From: JAEZPW01 sp035629075
GTDB lineage: Bacteria > Acidobacteriota > Terriglobia > Terriglobales > Acidobacteriaceae
Direction of reading: 5' to 3'
DNA length: 64,000 nucleotides
NCBI GenBank assembly: GCA_035629075.1
Contig: DASPIK010000002.1
Location: 30,001-94,000 of the forward strand
The stretch's first letter is position 1. Each line of letters begins with the position of its first letter. Both the position numbers and the translations under genes were made by a program. Shown piece after piece: positions 42,825 to 52,756 of the stretch. The notes below the pieces were generated by a model that had not been told where the DNA came from, did no database searches, and saw nothing but the letters and a program-made list of their open reading frames with translations.

Positions 42825-43979
42825 GTGACGAAAAACAACCGAGCATTTCTCGCCGTATTGCTTATCGTTGCGGCGGTCGCGTTGACGACCGCCTGCACGC
42901 AACAGCGGCCGATCCCCTCCGGGTACCGCGAATATGCCTATGTCAGCAATGGTGGCAGCGGCACTGTGAGCGTGCTGAACCTGTTGACGCTCAAGCCCGA
43001 GAAGACCCTCTCCGTTGGCCATGGGCCAACCGGACTCGCAGCTAGTCCGACAAAAAACGAGATTTACGTCGTCAACACGGGCTCCGACAACGTCAGCATC
43101 ATCGATGCGGAGCGCAATGAGGTCGTTGGTGCAATTGGCGTGCACCACAAGCCATACTTCATTTCAGTCTCGAGCGATGGTAAGCGCGCCTATGTTGCAA
43201 ACTCCGGTTCAGCCAATGTTTCTGCCATCGATCTTGAGCACCGGCGCGTGATCGGCACCATCCCTGTTGGCGGTTCGCCTGGTCTTGCCAGGGTCTCCCC
43301 TGACGGAAAAATGGTCGTAGTGTCCAATCGCGAGGACAACACGGTTTCCGTCATCGATACTGAGAAAATGGCTGTCCGCAGCACAGTGCCAGCCTGCAAG
43401 CACCCGGAGGACTTAGCCATCCTGCCGTGGAACGATAAGGCGTTCGTCGCATGCAGCGGTTCCGGTCAGGTCGCAGCGATCGATCTCAAAAGCGACAAAC
43501 TGCTTGCGTTGCTCGATGTCGGTCAGACCCCGGTTCATCTCGCGCTCAAACCCGACGGGGGAGAACTGTTCGTCAGCAACTACGACTCTCAGACGATCTC
43601 TACTATCGAAACTACGACAAACGAGGTTTCCGGCAGTTTCCTCATCGGTGAAAAACCCGTGCGGGGCTTGGTTGCTGCTGACAATGCCACTCTCTACGTC
43701 AGCAACTTCGGCGCGAATTCTGTTGCCATCTTCGCCATTAACTTCAGCAAACGGCAAACAACCATCGGCGTCGGCAGTCGCCCGGAAGCAATGGCACTCT
43801 CCGCCAACCAGGTCTTCTTGTTGGTATGCGACTCGCAGGCCGGTGACGTCGCGGTCGTGCGAACCACGGAACGCCGCTACGGGAACCTCACTTCGCCCGC
43901 AGCCCTGTACACCACCATCCCGGTCGGCACTCACCCTCGTGACATCGTTGTGAAGGCATTCATGATGCCCAGCAAATAA
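42825..43979 (+). CDS. YVTN-type beta-propeller lipoprotein
   Basis: This 384-residue exported protein starts at GTG 42825, one base after the aroF stop. A lipoprotein signal (LLIVAAVALTTACTQQ) is followed by seven or more repeats of the YVTN beta-propeller kind (AYVSNGGSGTVSVL, IYVVNTGSDNVSIID, AYVANSGSANVSAID, VVSNREDNTVSVID and so on). Such propellers bind proteins or surface ligands. The function is unknown. Co-transcription with aroF is likely positional only. Confidence 0.85.
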   Translation: MTKNNRAFLAVLLIVAAVALTTACTQQRPIPSGYREYAYVSNGGSGTVSVLNLLTLKPEKTLSVGHGPTGLAASPTKNEIYVVNTGSDNVSIIDAERNEVVGAIGVHHKPYFISVSSDGKRAYVANSGSANVSAIDLEHRRVIGTIPVGGSPGLARVSPDGKMVVVSNREDNTVSVIDTEKMAVRSTVPACKHPEDLAILPWNDKAFVACSGSGQVAAIDLKSDKLLALLDVGQTPVHLALKPDGGELFVSNYDSQTISTIETTTNEVSGSFLIGEKPVRGLVAADNATLYVSNFGANSVAIFAINFSKRQTTIGVGSRPEAMALSANQVFLLVCDSQAGDVAVVRTTERRYGNLTSPAALYTTIPVGTHPRDIVVKAFMMPSK

Positions 43980-43997
43980 CGCCATTAAACGTTACAA

Positions 43998-44021
43998 AGG
44001 CGCCGGGCAGAACCGGCGCCT
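43998..44021. terminator. 9-bp GC hairpin between convergent genes
   Basis: AGGCGCCGG and CCGGCGCCT form a perfect stem with a GCAGAA loop, 18 bp after the propeller gene stop. On the minus strand it is followed by a short TTTG run, so it could also stop transcripts of the convergent TiaS-like gene. Confidence 0.55.
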
Positions 44022-44093
44022 ACCCACCCCCGCAAACCAAAGCGCCAGGCCGAAGACTACTTCCCGCACCCCACGCGGATCATGCTGCTCCGC

Positions 44094-44831
44094 TTATTTG
44101 GTTTCAACGGGTCTGGTTTTATCTCGCTTAGCGCCTAACGAAATCCAACGGCCCTCATGAAGGCGTATCGGCAAGACTGCGCGACCTCCGCAGAAGCGTG
44201 GGCGAGGCCAACCGCTGGTATAGATCAGTGCGTCTGGAGGCACGTTCACCGAATCACGACCGATGTCGATTGGGGTGATCTCATTGGCCAGAAGTTCACT
44301 CACGGGAACCGGATCGGGGAGGTTGCGGAGTCCACCCCGCTCAATCAAGCGGCCTGACCATCCATGCGCTGTCAAACCCACCGCTGCTAGTGCACCGATA
44401 ATGCCGTCGTTCGTGCCGCCGTGTCCGGAGAGATGGATTAATCCATCGTTAGCTGTTCGCATTGCCTGTTTCTGAGTTTCGATCGAATGCGTGCATGACA
44501 GCCCAAACTCCACAACGGTTCTTGGCACGGCATCTACGCGGGCGATACACAGTCCTGGATCGCTTCCTTCCAGTGCTGCCTCTTCAATGTGCTTGATGGC
44601 CGCATTGCGAATTGCATCTAGCAAACCGGCGCCGTCCGCATCCACGATCGCGCACGCGGAGCTGTTATGCGAGGTTGCCGGTATGCGCTCATCAACAAGC
44701 AGTTGATGGCGCACGACGCCCCACATCCGGGCTCCAGCGGGCAACTTCTGCTCCAGAGAACGAACCAGCTTGCCTGTGCCAATCTCGGAGCCAAGCACAT
44801 CTGTATCGTCGAATCCCACGTAAAACTTCAT
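44094..44831 (-). CDS. TiaS-like DDTD-motif protein in Mo/W cluster
   Basis: This protein of about 245 residues has an N-terminus (FYVGFDDTDVLGSEIGTGKLV) like the ATP-dependent kinase domain of archaeal TiaS, the enzyme that modifies tRNA-Ile2 cytidine. A Gly/His-rich segment (HLSGHGGTNDGIIGALAAVGL) and a C-terminal beta-rich tail are present, but the rest of TiaS is missing. Bacteria use TilS instead, so the function is probably different. It is divergent by 66 bp from a Mo-storage-like gene, which suggests a role in molybdenum or tungsten handling (inference). The start is ATG 44831, with a GTG three codons earlier as the alternative. Confidence 0.65.
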   Translation of the reverse strand: MKFYVGFDDTDVLGSEIGTGKLVRSLEQKLPAGARMWGVVRHQLLVDERIPATSHNSSACAIVDADGAGLLDAIRNAAIKHIEEAALEGSDPGLCIARVDAVPRTVVEFGLSCTHSIETQKQAMRTANDGLIHLSGHGGTNDGIIGALAAVGLTAHGWSGRLIERGGLRNLPDPVPVSELLANEITPIDIGRDSVNVPPDALIYTSGWPRPRFCGGRAVLPIRLHEGRWISLGAKRDKTRPVETK

Positions 44832-44897
44832 CCGAATCACCCCACCACAGCTCTACAGCAGTGACTGCAAAGTAGCGCAGCCGCGTGCCAGCGGTCA

Positions 44898-45767
44898 ATG
44901 AACCAGCAAGTGCGATATGCCCCTGTAAAATGGCGAGTACATCGGGAGGCACTCGAACGAATGCGCAAGCGCGTTGAACTTGATTCGAAGCTTAAAGGTG
45001 AGAGTCTCGTCCGAAAGAGTCTGCTGAAGAGCCAGGCTGAAATCAGTCCTCTGCGCCTTATTCCGGACCTGAACGTTGTGAAGATTGGTGGCCATGGCAT
45101 CATCGACTATGGGCGTGATGTCGTGATGCCTTTGGTCGAGGAAATCGGGGCCCTCTCGAAGGAGCACAAGATTCTAGTGGTTACCGGTGGCGGCGCACGG
45201 GTCCGTCACATCATGAGCATCGGTATTGATCTCGGAATGCCAACCGGTGTGCTCGCAGAGATGTCCGCGAAGATCAGCGAGCAGAACGCAATTATGATGA
45301 CCTTGCTTCTTTCCAAGTGGGGCGGTTCCCGACTGCACACAAGCGATCTACTCGACCTCCCAACGATGTTTAGCCTCGGCCTGCTTCCGGTCATTCACGG
45401 CACGCCTCCATATGGACTTTACGAATATTCACCGGAGGTGGGATTGATCCCGCCACATAGAACCGACACAGGAGCGTTGCTCATCGCCCAGCTACTTGGC
45501 GCGAAAAGCTGTATCCTCGTAAAAAATGTCGATGGACTGTACGAGCAGGACCCACGTTTGAATCCCGAAGCACCGCTCATTCGGGACATTACTGCCGAAG
45601 ATCTATTAAACCGCGAGATGGAAGATATGGTCCTGGAGCCAAAAGCCGTCGAGTTGCTGCAGAACCCGTCCGCGATTCAGGAGATCAAGATAATAAACGG
45701 ACACAAGCCAGGACAGCTTTCCGAGGCCATCAACGGCGGTGAGGTCGGAACAGTGATCCACCGCTGA
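44898..45767 (+). CDS. molybdenum storage protein-like (amino-acid-kinase fold)
   Basis: This 289-residue protein is of the UMP-kinase/amino-acid-kinase fold, closest in pattern to MosA/MosB. Those proteins pack polyoxomolybdate or tungstate clusters in an ATP-dependent cage. The ATP-side motifs are VKIGGHGIIDYGRDVV and LVVTGGGARVRH, and the C-terminal nucleotide loop is ILVKNVDGLYEQDP. A basic N-terminal extension of about 50 residues precedes the core, which fits MoSto subunits and not PyrH. A tungstate/molybdate ABC transporter 300 bp away supports the call. Whether it stores metal or phosphorylates a small molecule is untested. Confidence 0.75.
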   Translation: MNQQVRYAPVKWRVHREALERMRKRVELDSKLKGESLVRKSLLKSQAEISPLRLIPDLNVVKIGGHGIIDYGRDVVMPLVEEIGALSKEHKILVVTGGGARVRHIMSIGIDLGMPTGVLAEMSAKISEQNAIMMTLLLSKWGGSRLHTSDLLDLPTMFSLGLLPVIHGTPPYGLYEYSPEVGLIPPHRTDTGALLIAQLLGAKSCILVKNVDGLYEQDPRLNPEAPLIRDITAEDLLNREMEDMVLEPKAVELLQNPSAIQEIKIINGHKPGQLSEAINGGEVGTVIHR

Positions 45768-45787
45768 AGCGAGCTCTGGAATGCGGC

Positions 45788-45793
45788 TATAAT
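45788..45793 (+). promoter_or_regulatory. consensus -10 box
   Basis: A perfect TATAAT lies 47 bp upstream of ATG 45841. No good -35 is seen at 17 bp. It suggests that the small gene after the storage-like gene has its own promoter. Confidence 0.45.
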
Positions 45794-45840
45794 CCCGCCC
45801 TAACCTCCCATCACGGACAGGAAAGGACGAATCCCTTTCA

Positions 45841-46074
45841 ATGGCTGGAAAACTGTTCTATCGCGAACGCACAAAGTACGCCGACGCCTCCCATATGCCG
45901 CGGTACATCCTTGTGGCCACTTACAACCTCGACCTCAAAGTCTATGGCCAACACTTAAGAATGAGCGAACTGAAAGCGATCGCCGACTCGACGGGAGCTG
46001 AGTTGATTGCGCTGCCCCGGGGGGAGCAGAGCGGTCAGAGACGGCGGGACGATTGGGAATCGAAAGCATCGTAA
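45841..46074 (+). CDS. small protein next to Mo/W genes
   Basis: This 77-residue protein of unknown family has a core that reads MPRYILVATYNLDLKVYGQH followed by a helix (SELKAIADSTGAELIAL) and a basic tail. It sits between the storage-like gene and the convergent transporter ATPase, with a TATAAT upstream, but its ribosome site is weak (AGGAAAGG about 17 nt before ATG). An internal ATG at 45895 is an alternative start. Confidence 0.45.
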   Translation: MAGKLFYRERTKYADASHMPRYILVATYNLDLKVYGQHLRMSELKAIADSTGAELIALPRGEQSGQRRRDDWESKAS

Positions 46075-46103
46075 AGCGTTACTTGATTCGCAAAGTGATT
46101 GAG

Positions 46104-46772
46104 TTAGGATCGGCAGTTCGCAGTGTCAAGTCTGCCTTCTTCCAGGGCGATGATGCTTCCTTCAAGGTGCTCGGTTTGATGTACGTGATGCGTAGATAGA
46201 ACAACGGTCGTACCGGCGTCTGGAAGAGAAGCGATAACCCGTTCCAACTCGCGCGTTGTGGCACGATCCACGTTCGCTAGCGGTTCGTCCAGCAGCACCA
46301 CCTCGGGTCTGAGCGCCAGAGCGCGGGCCAGTGCGACCCTGCGCCGCTCGCCCCCAGATAAGTGCTTCACGTTGCGACTACCGAAGCCGTCCAAACCAAC
46401 AGTCGCGAGTGACTCGCTCACTCTCGAGGCGATTATGTGTCCGTCGTATCCCCGCAACCGCAAACCATAGGCCAGGTTGTAATCAACCGTCCCTGCAAAG
46501 AGGTAAGGAGACTGATGTAGGAGCGTGACCCTCATTCGCAAACGTTGGAGTCCTTCCCCGTTCCACTCCACTCGTTTCCCATCGAACTGCAACTCCCCGG
46601 CCTCCACCCTCATGAGGAACGCAAGGACGTTCAGGAGAGTGCTCTTCCCTGAACCGTTGGCCCCGGTAACGATGTGCAATTGCCGCTGGGATATTTCCAG
46701 GTAATCTATGTCGAGTGCGAGTCTTTCGCCGTAGTACTTGCGAACTCCCATCAACGTGAACTGGCTGTTCAT
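46104..46772 (-). CDS. tupC: tungstate/molybdate ABC transporter ATPase
   Basis: This is a 222-residue ABC ATPase. Walker A is GANGSGKST, the signature is LSGGERRRVALARA, Walker B is VVLLDEPLANVD and the H-loop is VLSTHHVHQTE. Its ATG overlaps the stop of the permease gene (ATGA), making a tight pair. With the TupB-type permease it should import tungstate or molybdate. No C-terminal TOBE regulatory domain is present, as is usual for TupC. Confidence 0.85.
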   Translation of the reverse strand: MNSQFTLMGVRKYYGERLALDIDYLEISQRQLHIVTGANGSGKSTLLNVLAFLMRVEAGELQFDGKRVEWNGEGLQRLRMRVTLLHQSPYLFAGTVDYNLAYGLRLRGYDGHIIASRVSESLATVGLDGFGSRNVKHLSGGERRRVALARALALRPEVVLLDEPLANVDRATTRELERVIASLPDAGTTVVLSTHHVHQTEHLEGSIIALEEGRLDTANCRS

Positions 46773-47464
46773 ACGTGACGGCTCTCCTGCACGGCCTGAA
46801 GCACCAGGTTCACTCCGAGCGCAACCGCCATAAGGATGATGCCAAGTGCGAGTCCGAACGCAAATTCGCCTTTGCTGGTTTCGAGCGCGATAGCCGTCGT
46901 CATCGTGCGCGTGTAGCCGCGTATGTTGCCCCCGAGCATCATGGCAATGCCGACTTCTGAGATCGCCCGGCCGAAGGCAGCGATGACTGCCGCCGCCACT
47001 CCAAACCGGATTTCGCGCACAAGCTGCAGCATGCCCTGCAGGCGCGTTGCACCCAGAGTAAGTGCAGTCGGCAAGATCCGGATGTCCGCACCGCGTACGG
47101 CTGACAGCGTGTAGCTTGCAACAATCGGTGTGGCGAGAATTGCCTGACCTATGATGATCGCCTTTGGACTAAAAAGAATTCCCAAGCCGCCCAATGGACC
47201 TTGTCTACTCAAGAATCCGTAGACCAGCAGGCCGATCACGACCGTCGGAAGAGCCAGTAGTGTATTCAGCAGAACGATCACAACGCGCTTCATCGGAAAG
47301 TCGGCGAGGCCGATCGCCATGCCGGCAGGCACGCCGAACAGTGATGCATATACGACTGACCACACTGCGACCGAAAGCGAAGTCGAAACGGCGGAAAACA
47401 CGTCGGGATCTCGGCCGAGAATGAGCGAGATCGCCGTCTGCAATGAGTGCAGAAGTGAGTTCAT
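46769..47464 (-). CDS. tupB: tungstate-type ABC transporter permease
   Basis: This 231-residue permease of the TupB/WtpB type has five to six membrane helices. The coupling-helix (EAA) region reads ALTLGATRLQGMLQLVREIRFG, followed by AFGRAISEVGIAMMLGGNIRG, a hallmark of tungstate permeases. The ATG is inside an ATGA overlap with an upstream open frame that encodes only a 29-residue tail. The substrate-binding gene that should precede it is missing or truncated. Confidence 0.85.
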   Translation of the reverse strand: MNSLLHSLQTAISLILGRDPDVFSAVSTSLSVAVWSVVYASLFGVPAGMAIGLADFPMKRVVIVLLNTLLALPTVVIGLLVYGFLSRQGPLGGLGILFSPKAIIIGQAILATPIVASYTLSAVRGADIRILPTALTLGATRLQGMLQLVREIRFGVAAAVIAAFGRAISEVGIAMMLGGNIRGYTRTMTTAIALETSKGEFAFGLALGIILMAVALGVNLVLQAVQESRHV

Positions 47465-47550
47465 AGGCTTTGCAGCGTCTTATTGATGAACTTCTCTGCC
47501 ACTTCGTACCTTAAATCACCGCCCAGCCGAAATCGCTTCGAATAGGGCCT
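47461..47550 (-). pseudogene. 3' remnant of a gene coupled to tupB (probable tupA)
   Basis: A 29-codon open tail reading ...GGDLRYEVAEKFINKTLQSL ends in a TGA that overlaps the tupB ATG (ATGA). Upstream the frame is closed by TAG. The coupling and position match a tungstate-binding protein gene lost by truncation. The tail is too short to prove homology. Confidence 0.45.
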
Positions 47551-48720
<1,170 letters not shown>

Positions 48721-50631
48721 CTATAGGTGATAGCTGATGTAAAAGACCCTCGGAAACCCCGTGCCCGTCGTGATCGTCTCTTCCCATGTTCCATCCGGGC
48801 GCTGATTCTCCTTAAGCCACTTGACCCCTTTTGCGACCTCGGCGCTCTGAACCTCTCCTGCGGCAATCAGACCCAGAAGCGCCCAGGATGTTTGTGACGG
48901 AGTGCTCGAAGCTGGCTCGAACTTCTCGGTCTCGTAGCCGCGGCAGCTCTCGCCCCAGCCGCCGTCGCGATTCTGTACAGACTTCAGCCATTTCGCACCG
49001 CGTGCAATTGAATCTGATACGTTCGGAGCTCCCGTTGATTGCAAACCGCGGATCGCGAGAAACGTGCCGTAGATGTAGTTGACTCCCCAGCGTCCAAACC
49101 AGCTTCCGTTCGACTCCTGGCTTTTCAAAAGGTAGGCGATCCCTCGAGCGATTGGTTCGTTGGTGTAGTTGAACCCGCGTTTACACAATGACTCGAGCGT
49201 GCGGCCCGTGATGTCTGCGCAGGTGGGGTCGAGCATCGCGTTGTGATCTGCGAACGGAACCTTGTTAAGGATCTGCCAATTACAATCGACGTCGAATGCG
49301 GCCCATCCTCCGTCGGAACTCTGCATTCCTAAAAGCCACTTGATTGCACGTTTCTCAACACGAACCTGTCTCTGAGGATCGCTTGCTTTCGCATGAAGCA
49401 GTGCGAGTAACACCATGGCAGTGTCATCAATGTCTGGATAGAACTCATTATCGAATTCGAAGGCCCACCCAGAAGGAGTTAAGTCCGGGCGCTTTCTGGC
49501 CCAATCGCCTTTCCGTCGAACCTCCTTTGAAAGAAGCCAATCGGCTGCGGCCGTGAGCTTCTTCTGATCGACAACACCCAGTTCGGCGAGCGCGTACGCC
49601 GCAATCGCAGTGTCCCAAACGGGAGACTTCGCGGGTTGGAAAATCAGGCTCTCGCCACGGTCGAGGATCAAGTCGTCGAACTGCTGGAAAGCCAGCAACA
49701 GGTCTGGATGGTCGTGTTCATAGCCCAGCGAATCCATCGCCATAATTGCGTACATCATGCTCGGATAGATCGCACCTAACCCTTCACTGTGCTGTAAGTG
49801 CTGAATCATCCAGTTCTCCGCTTCGCGAATGGCTGCACCGCGCACCTTCCGGACGTTCTGTCGTTCCCAGCGTTTCAGCAGCCGGTCCGCGCTCAAGAAC
49901 AGATTCGCGATGCGATCCTTGCGAGGGAGCGCGAATTTGCGAGTCGGATGCGTCAGTTCGTCTACCCGAAGTCCACCTGGAGTCGGTTTGGCACCTCCTA
50001 GCGCTTGCACTATCGAGAGTGGGACGATGATGCTTCGGGTCCACGACGACATCTCGTAGAGGAAGTTGCCCGGCAGAATCATTAGCTCGGGCGGAATTGT
50101 TGGGCAGAACTTGCGTGGGAAGAGGTTGAAGAAACTGAAATTAATCTTGGTGTAACTATTGCACGCTCGAATGCCGCCGAGTTTGAGAATGACAGAGAAA
50201 GCCTTCTGCATGTTCGGGTGGTTCATATCCATCCCGACCATCTTCAGCGCCGTATAGGAGCGCACAGTAGCGTTGATTTCGGCCCTGCCGGGTTCGTAGA
50301 TGTTCCAGCCGCCGTCTGGCTTCTGAGAATCCAGTATGGCGCGGGCGGCTTTGCGGATTTTCGGCGTGGTTGGCGGATTCCAACTGCCATCGGGCTGCGC
50401 TGGATAAAGCCACATCTGCAGCAGGATGTAGTCGGCTTGAAGCGTCGAATCGGCCGTTAAGTCACCGTACCAATATCCGTCAGCAAATTGCTTTTCGACT
50501 AGTGCGCGAGCAGCCTGCACGGCCGCAGTCCGAGCCTCTTCCGATGAAATCTGCTTGATTGCAATCGCTGTATGTTCAACAGATTGGCTTGCTACATCGC
50601 CTCTACTTACAAATCCGGGAAGTTCACGCAC
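48721..50631 (-). CDS. shc: squalene-hopene cyclase
   Basis: Shc cyclises squalene to hopene/hopanol for membrane hopanoids and is a monotopic membrane enzyme. The 636-residue length is normal. The catalytic acid motif is D397-I-D-D400 in FYPDIDDTAM. Several QW repeats (QKPDGGWN, QSSDGGWAAF, QESNGSWFGRWG, QNRDGGWGES) are spread through the two alpha-barrel domains. The start at GTG 50631 gives the usual short N-terminus. No other hpn genes are adjacent. Confidence 0.96.
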   Translation of the reverse strand: MRELPGFVSRGDVASQSVEHTAIAIKQISSEEARTAAVQAARALVEKQFADGYWYGDLTADSTLQADYILLQMWLYPAQPDGSWNPPTTPKIRKAARAILDSQKPDGGWNIYEPGRAEINATVRSYTALKMVGMDMNHPNMQKAFSVILKLGGIRACNSYTKINFSFFNLFPRKFCPTIPPELMILPGNFLYEMSSWTRSIIVPLSIVQALGGAKPTPGGLRVDELTHPTRKFALPRKDRIANLFLSADRLLKRWERQNVRKVRGAAIREAENWMIQHLQHSEGLGAIYPSMMYAIMAMDSLGYEHDHPDLLLAFQQFDDLILDRGESLIFQPAKSPVWDTAIAAYALAELGVVDQKKLTAAADWLLSKEVRRKGDWARKRPDLTPSGWAFEFDNEFYPDIDDTAMVLLALLHAKASDPQRQVRVEKRAIKWLLGMQSSDGGWAAFDVDCNWQILNKVPFADHNAMLDPTCADITGRTLESLCKRGFNYTNEPIARGIAYLLKSQESNGSWFGRWGVNYIYGTFLAIRGLQSTGAPNVSDSIARGAKWLKSVQNRDGGWGESCRGYETEKFEPASSTPSQTSWALLGLIAAGEVQSAEVAKGVKWLKENQRPDGTWEETITTGTGFPRVFYISYHL

Positions 50632-50923
50632 GAAGGAGTCTCCAAGGAACGTCAGCCAAAACCGTCATTTCTGAGCAGGCGTTCTCAGAACAATTGCGAG
50701 AATCTGATTTATCGAGAACAAACGCAGCATTCTGGAACAGGGTTTCAAGACCACGGGGAGCCCGATATTCAGGGAGAGAGCATCGGACAACGCATTCCCG
50801 CGGCGGAGAGACCGTGGCCGACTATTCGGCACGCCATAGTGGAGCGTCGATCGCGAAAGCGTCCGGTGGAATCGGCAGTGGTAAACCACCGGTTCCCCGA
50901 ACGCTCTACACCTGCAAGCTAAA

Positions 50924-51301
50924 CTACCGACTTGCCAAACCAATCGCGATCAAAAGGGCTATGATGGCGCCCGCTCCGATTGCAAACTTGACGCCACTGG
51001 ACAAGTTATGGCCTCTTGCCTTTGCGACCTGCGGATAAGCGATTTGCACTTCATCCTGCGTCTGCGGATCCACCATGATGAAGTACGTGTCGGTTACTTC
51101 GGCGAGATACCCTTTGACTTGTGTTTTGTCACGCAGTATCAGCTCGATCTGTGCGTGGGGCCCTGTGCCCATGTTTATCAGTTCACGCCTAAGTCGTTCT
51201 GCTTTTGCCCTGGACCTTTCCAACGACTCGGCGTACGCGGGTGCGATTCCAACATGAACCATTGTTGCCATGAGAAGGAGTGAAACCAATCGTCCGGCCA
51301 T
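50924..51301 (-). CDS. small secreted protein with C-terminal helix
   Basis: This 125-residue protein has a signal peptide (VSLLLMATMVHVGIAPAYA), a charged helix (SLERSRAKAERLRREL) and a small beta domain (AQIELILRDKTQVKGYLAEV, YFIMVDPQTQDEVQIAY). It ends in a C-terminal hydrophobic helix (FAIGAGAIIALLIAIGLA). The beta part looks Sm-like. Such proteins recur in Acidobacteria without known function. The 292-bp region upstream to shc holds nothing recognisable. Confidence 0.7.
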   Translation of the reverse strand: MAGRLVSLLLMATMVHVGIAPAYAESLERSRAKAERLRRELINMGTGPHAQIELILRDKTQVKGYLAEVTDTYFIMVDPQTQDEVQIAYPQVAKARGHNLSSGVKFAIGAGAIIALLIAIGLASR

Positions 51302-51364
51302 TGATCCTCCCAGATATGTCCATCACGCTGGATTGGGCGTTGTTCATCCTGCCCGGAGCCGGTC

Positions 51365-52756
51365 CTATGCACCGCCTCCGAGCACCTTGTACAGCGTGAC
51401 TGTGTTTGCAAGTTTAGCCATGCGAAGATTGACCAAGCCTTGTTGTGCCGCATACAACGATCGCTGTGCCACGAGAACGCTCAGGTAGCTGTCGATGCCC
51501 GCTTTGTAGCGTGCCTCGGACAGTCTATACGTATGGTCCAGCGCATCAACTAGAGCCTGTTGACTCGCTTCCTGCTCAGCCAGTCGTGTCCGCAGAGTTA
51601 GTGAGTCGCTGACTTCACGGAACGCCGATTGTATGGTTCTCTCGTATTCGGCCAAAGCCGTTTCGCGGTCCACATTAGCGACCCGAAGATTTGCCCGGCG
51701 AGCGCCTGCGTCAAAGATTGGCAGACCAACTTGCGGGACAAAATTCCAAGTCTTGGCGTTGTCCTTAAACAGCCCCGATAGATCGCCACTCAAGAACCCA
51801 GCACTGGCGGTTAGCGCGATGCGAGGAAAGAACGCGGCACGCGCCGCTCCGATATTGGCGTAGGCCGCGCGCAGTTGATGCTCGGCAGACAAGATGTCCG
51901 GCCGTCTCAGCAAAACCGTCGATGGTACCCCCGCCGAGATCTCCTTAACCGGTGATACGGCGGCAAGTTGAAGGGGCAGCAAATCGGCAGGCACGGGGAT
52001 GCCCACCAACAGATTCAAGGCATTCCGGTCGGTTTCGGCCTGTGCTGAGTACCTCGCGACATCGACGCGAGCGGCTTCTACTTGGCTCTGTGCCTGACGC
52101 AGGTCCAGGTCAGAACCGATGCCCGCTTCCCGCGAACGTCGAATCAACTCGTACGAGGACTGCTGGGCTTCAAGCGTGGTCTGTGCGAGCCGCAGGTTCT
52201 CGTGGTCTGCGGCTAACGTCAAGTACGTGTTAGCCACGGCAGCCACGAGTGAGATCTGCGCTCCAGAGCGTGCTTGCTGGGAAGCGAGGTACTGTTGGAG
52301 CGCGACGTTCTTCAAGCTACGAACACGTCCGAACAGATCCAGTTCCCAGCCGGCCACACCCAACCCGACCGTATACTGCTCGGAATTGTATGCCTGCCCA
52401 TTCGGCGAGAGATTCCGAGGCACACGATAGACCTGTCCTTCAGCCGCTGCACCCACGTTGGGTACTTGTTGGGCACGCTGAATTCGATACAGTGCTTGTA
52501 CTCGCTCTACGTTGAGTGCGGCGATGCGCAGGTCACGGTTGTTTTCAAGCGCAAGCTTGAGAACAGACCGCAACTTCTCGTCGGTGAAGAAGTCCTCCCA
52601 TTTCACGTCGGCGGCTTCGGGCACACCGGTGTTCATGTCGGTAGCGGCCGATGTTGGCCACTGCGGCGCGACCGGCATCGCCGGGCGCTTATAGCGCGGC
52701 TGCACACAACCGGTGAGAGCGGCGGTCATCACCAGAGTCAGAATTATTCTCTTCAT
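51365..52756 (-). CDS. RND efflux outer-membrane factor (NodT/OprM type)
   Basis: This 463-residue outer-membrane lipoprotein forms the exit duct of the tripartite pump. The lipobox is LTGC after a short signal. Two outer-membrane-efflux repeats are visible, with RDLRIAALNVERVQALYRIQRA, LRRPDILSAEHQLRAAYANIGAARAAFFP and YKAGIDSYLSVLVAQRSLY. The ATG overlaps the permease stop (TAATG). It is the last gene of the MFP-permease-OMF operon. Confidence 0.92.
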   Translation of the reverse strand: MKRIILTLVMTAALTGCVQPRYKRPAMPVAPQWPTSAATDMNTGVPEAADVKWEDFFTDEKLRSVLKLALENNRDLRIAALNVERVQALYRIQRAQQVPNVGAAAEGQVYRVPRNLSPNGQAYNSEQYTVGLGVAGWELDLFGRVRSLKNVALQQYLASQQARSGAQISLVAAVANTYLTLAADHENLRLAQTTLEAQQSSYELIRRSREAGIGSDLDLRQAQSQVEAARVDVARYSAQAETDRNALNLLVGIPVPADLLPLQLAAVSPVKEISAGVPSTVLLRRPDILSAEHQLRAAYANIGAARAAFFPRIALTASAGFLSGDLSGLFKDNAKTWNFVPQVGLPIFDAGARRANLRVANVDRETALAEYERTIQSAFREVSDSLTLRTRLAEQEASQQALVDALDHTYRLSEARYKAGIDSYLSVLVAQRSLYAAQQGLVNLRMAKLANTVTLYKVLGGGA

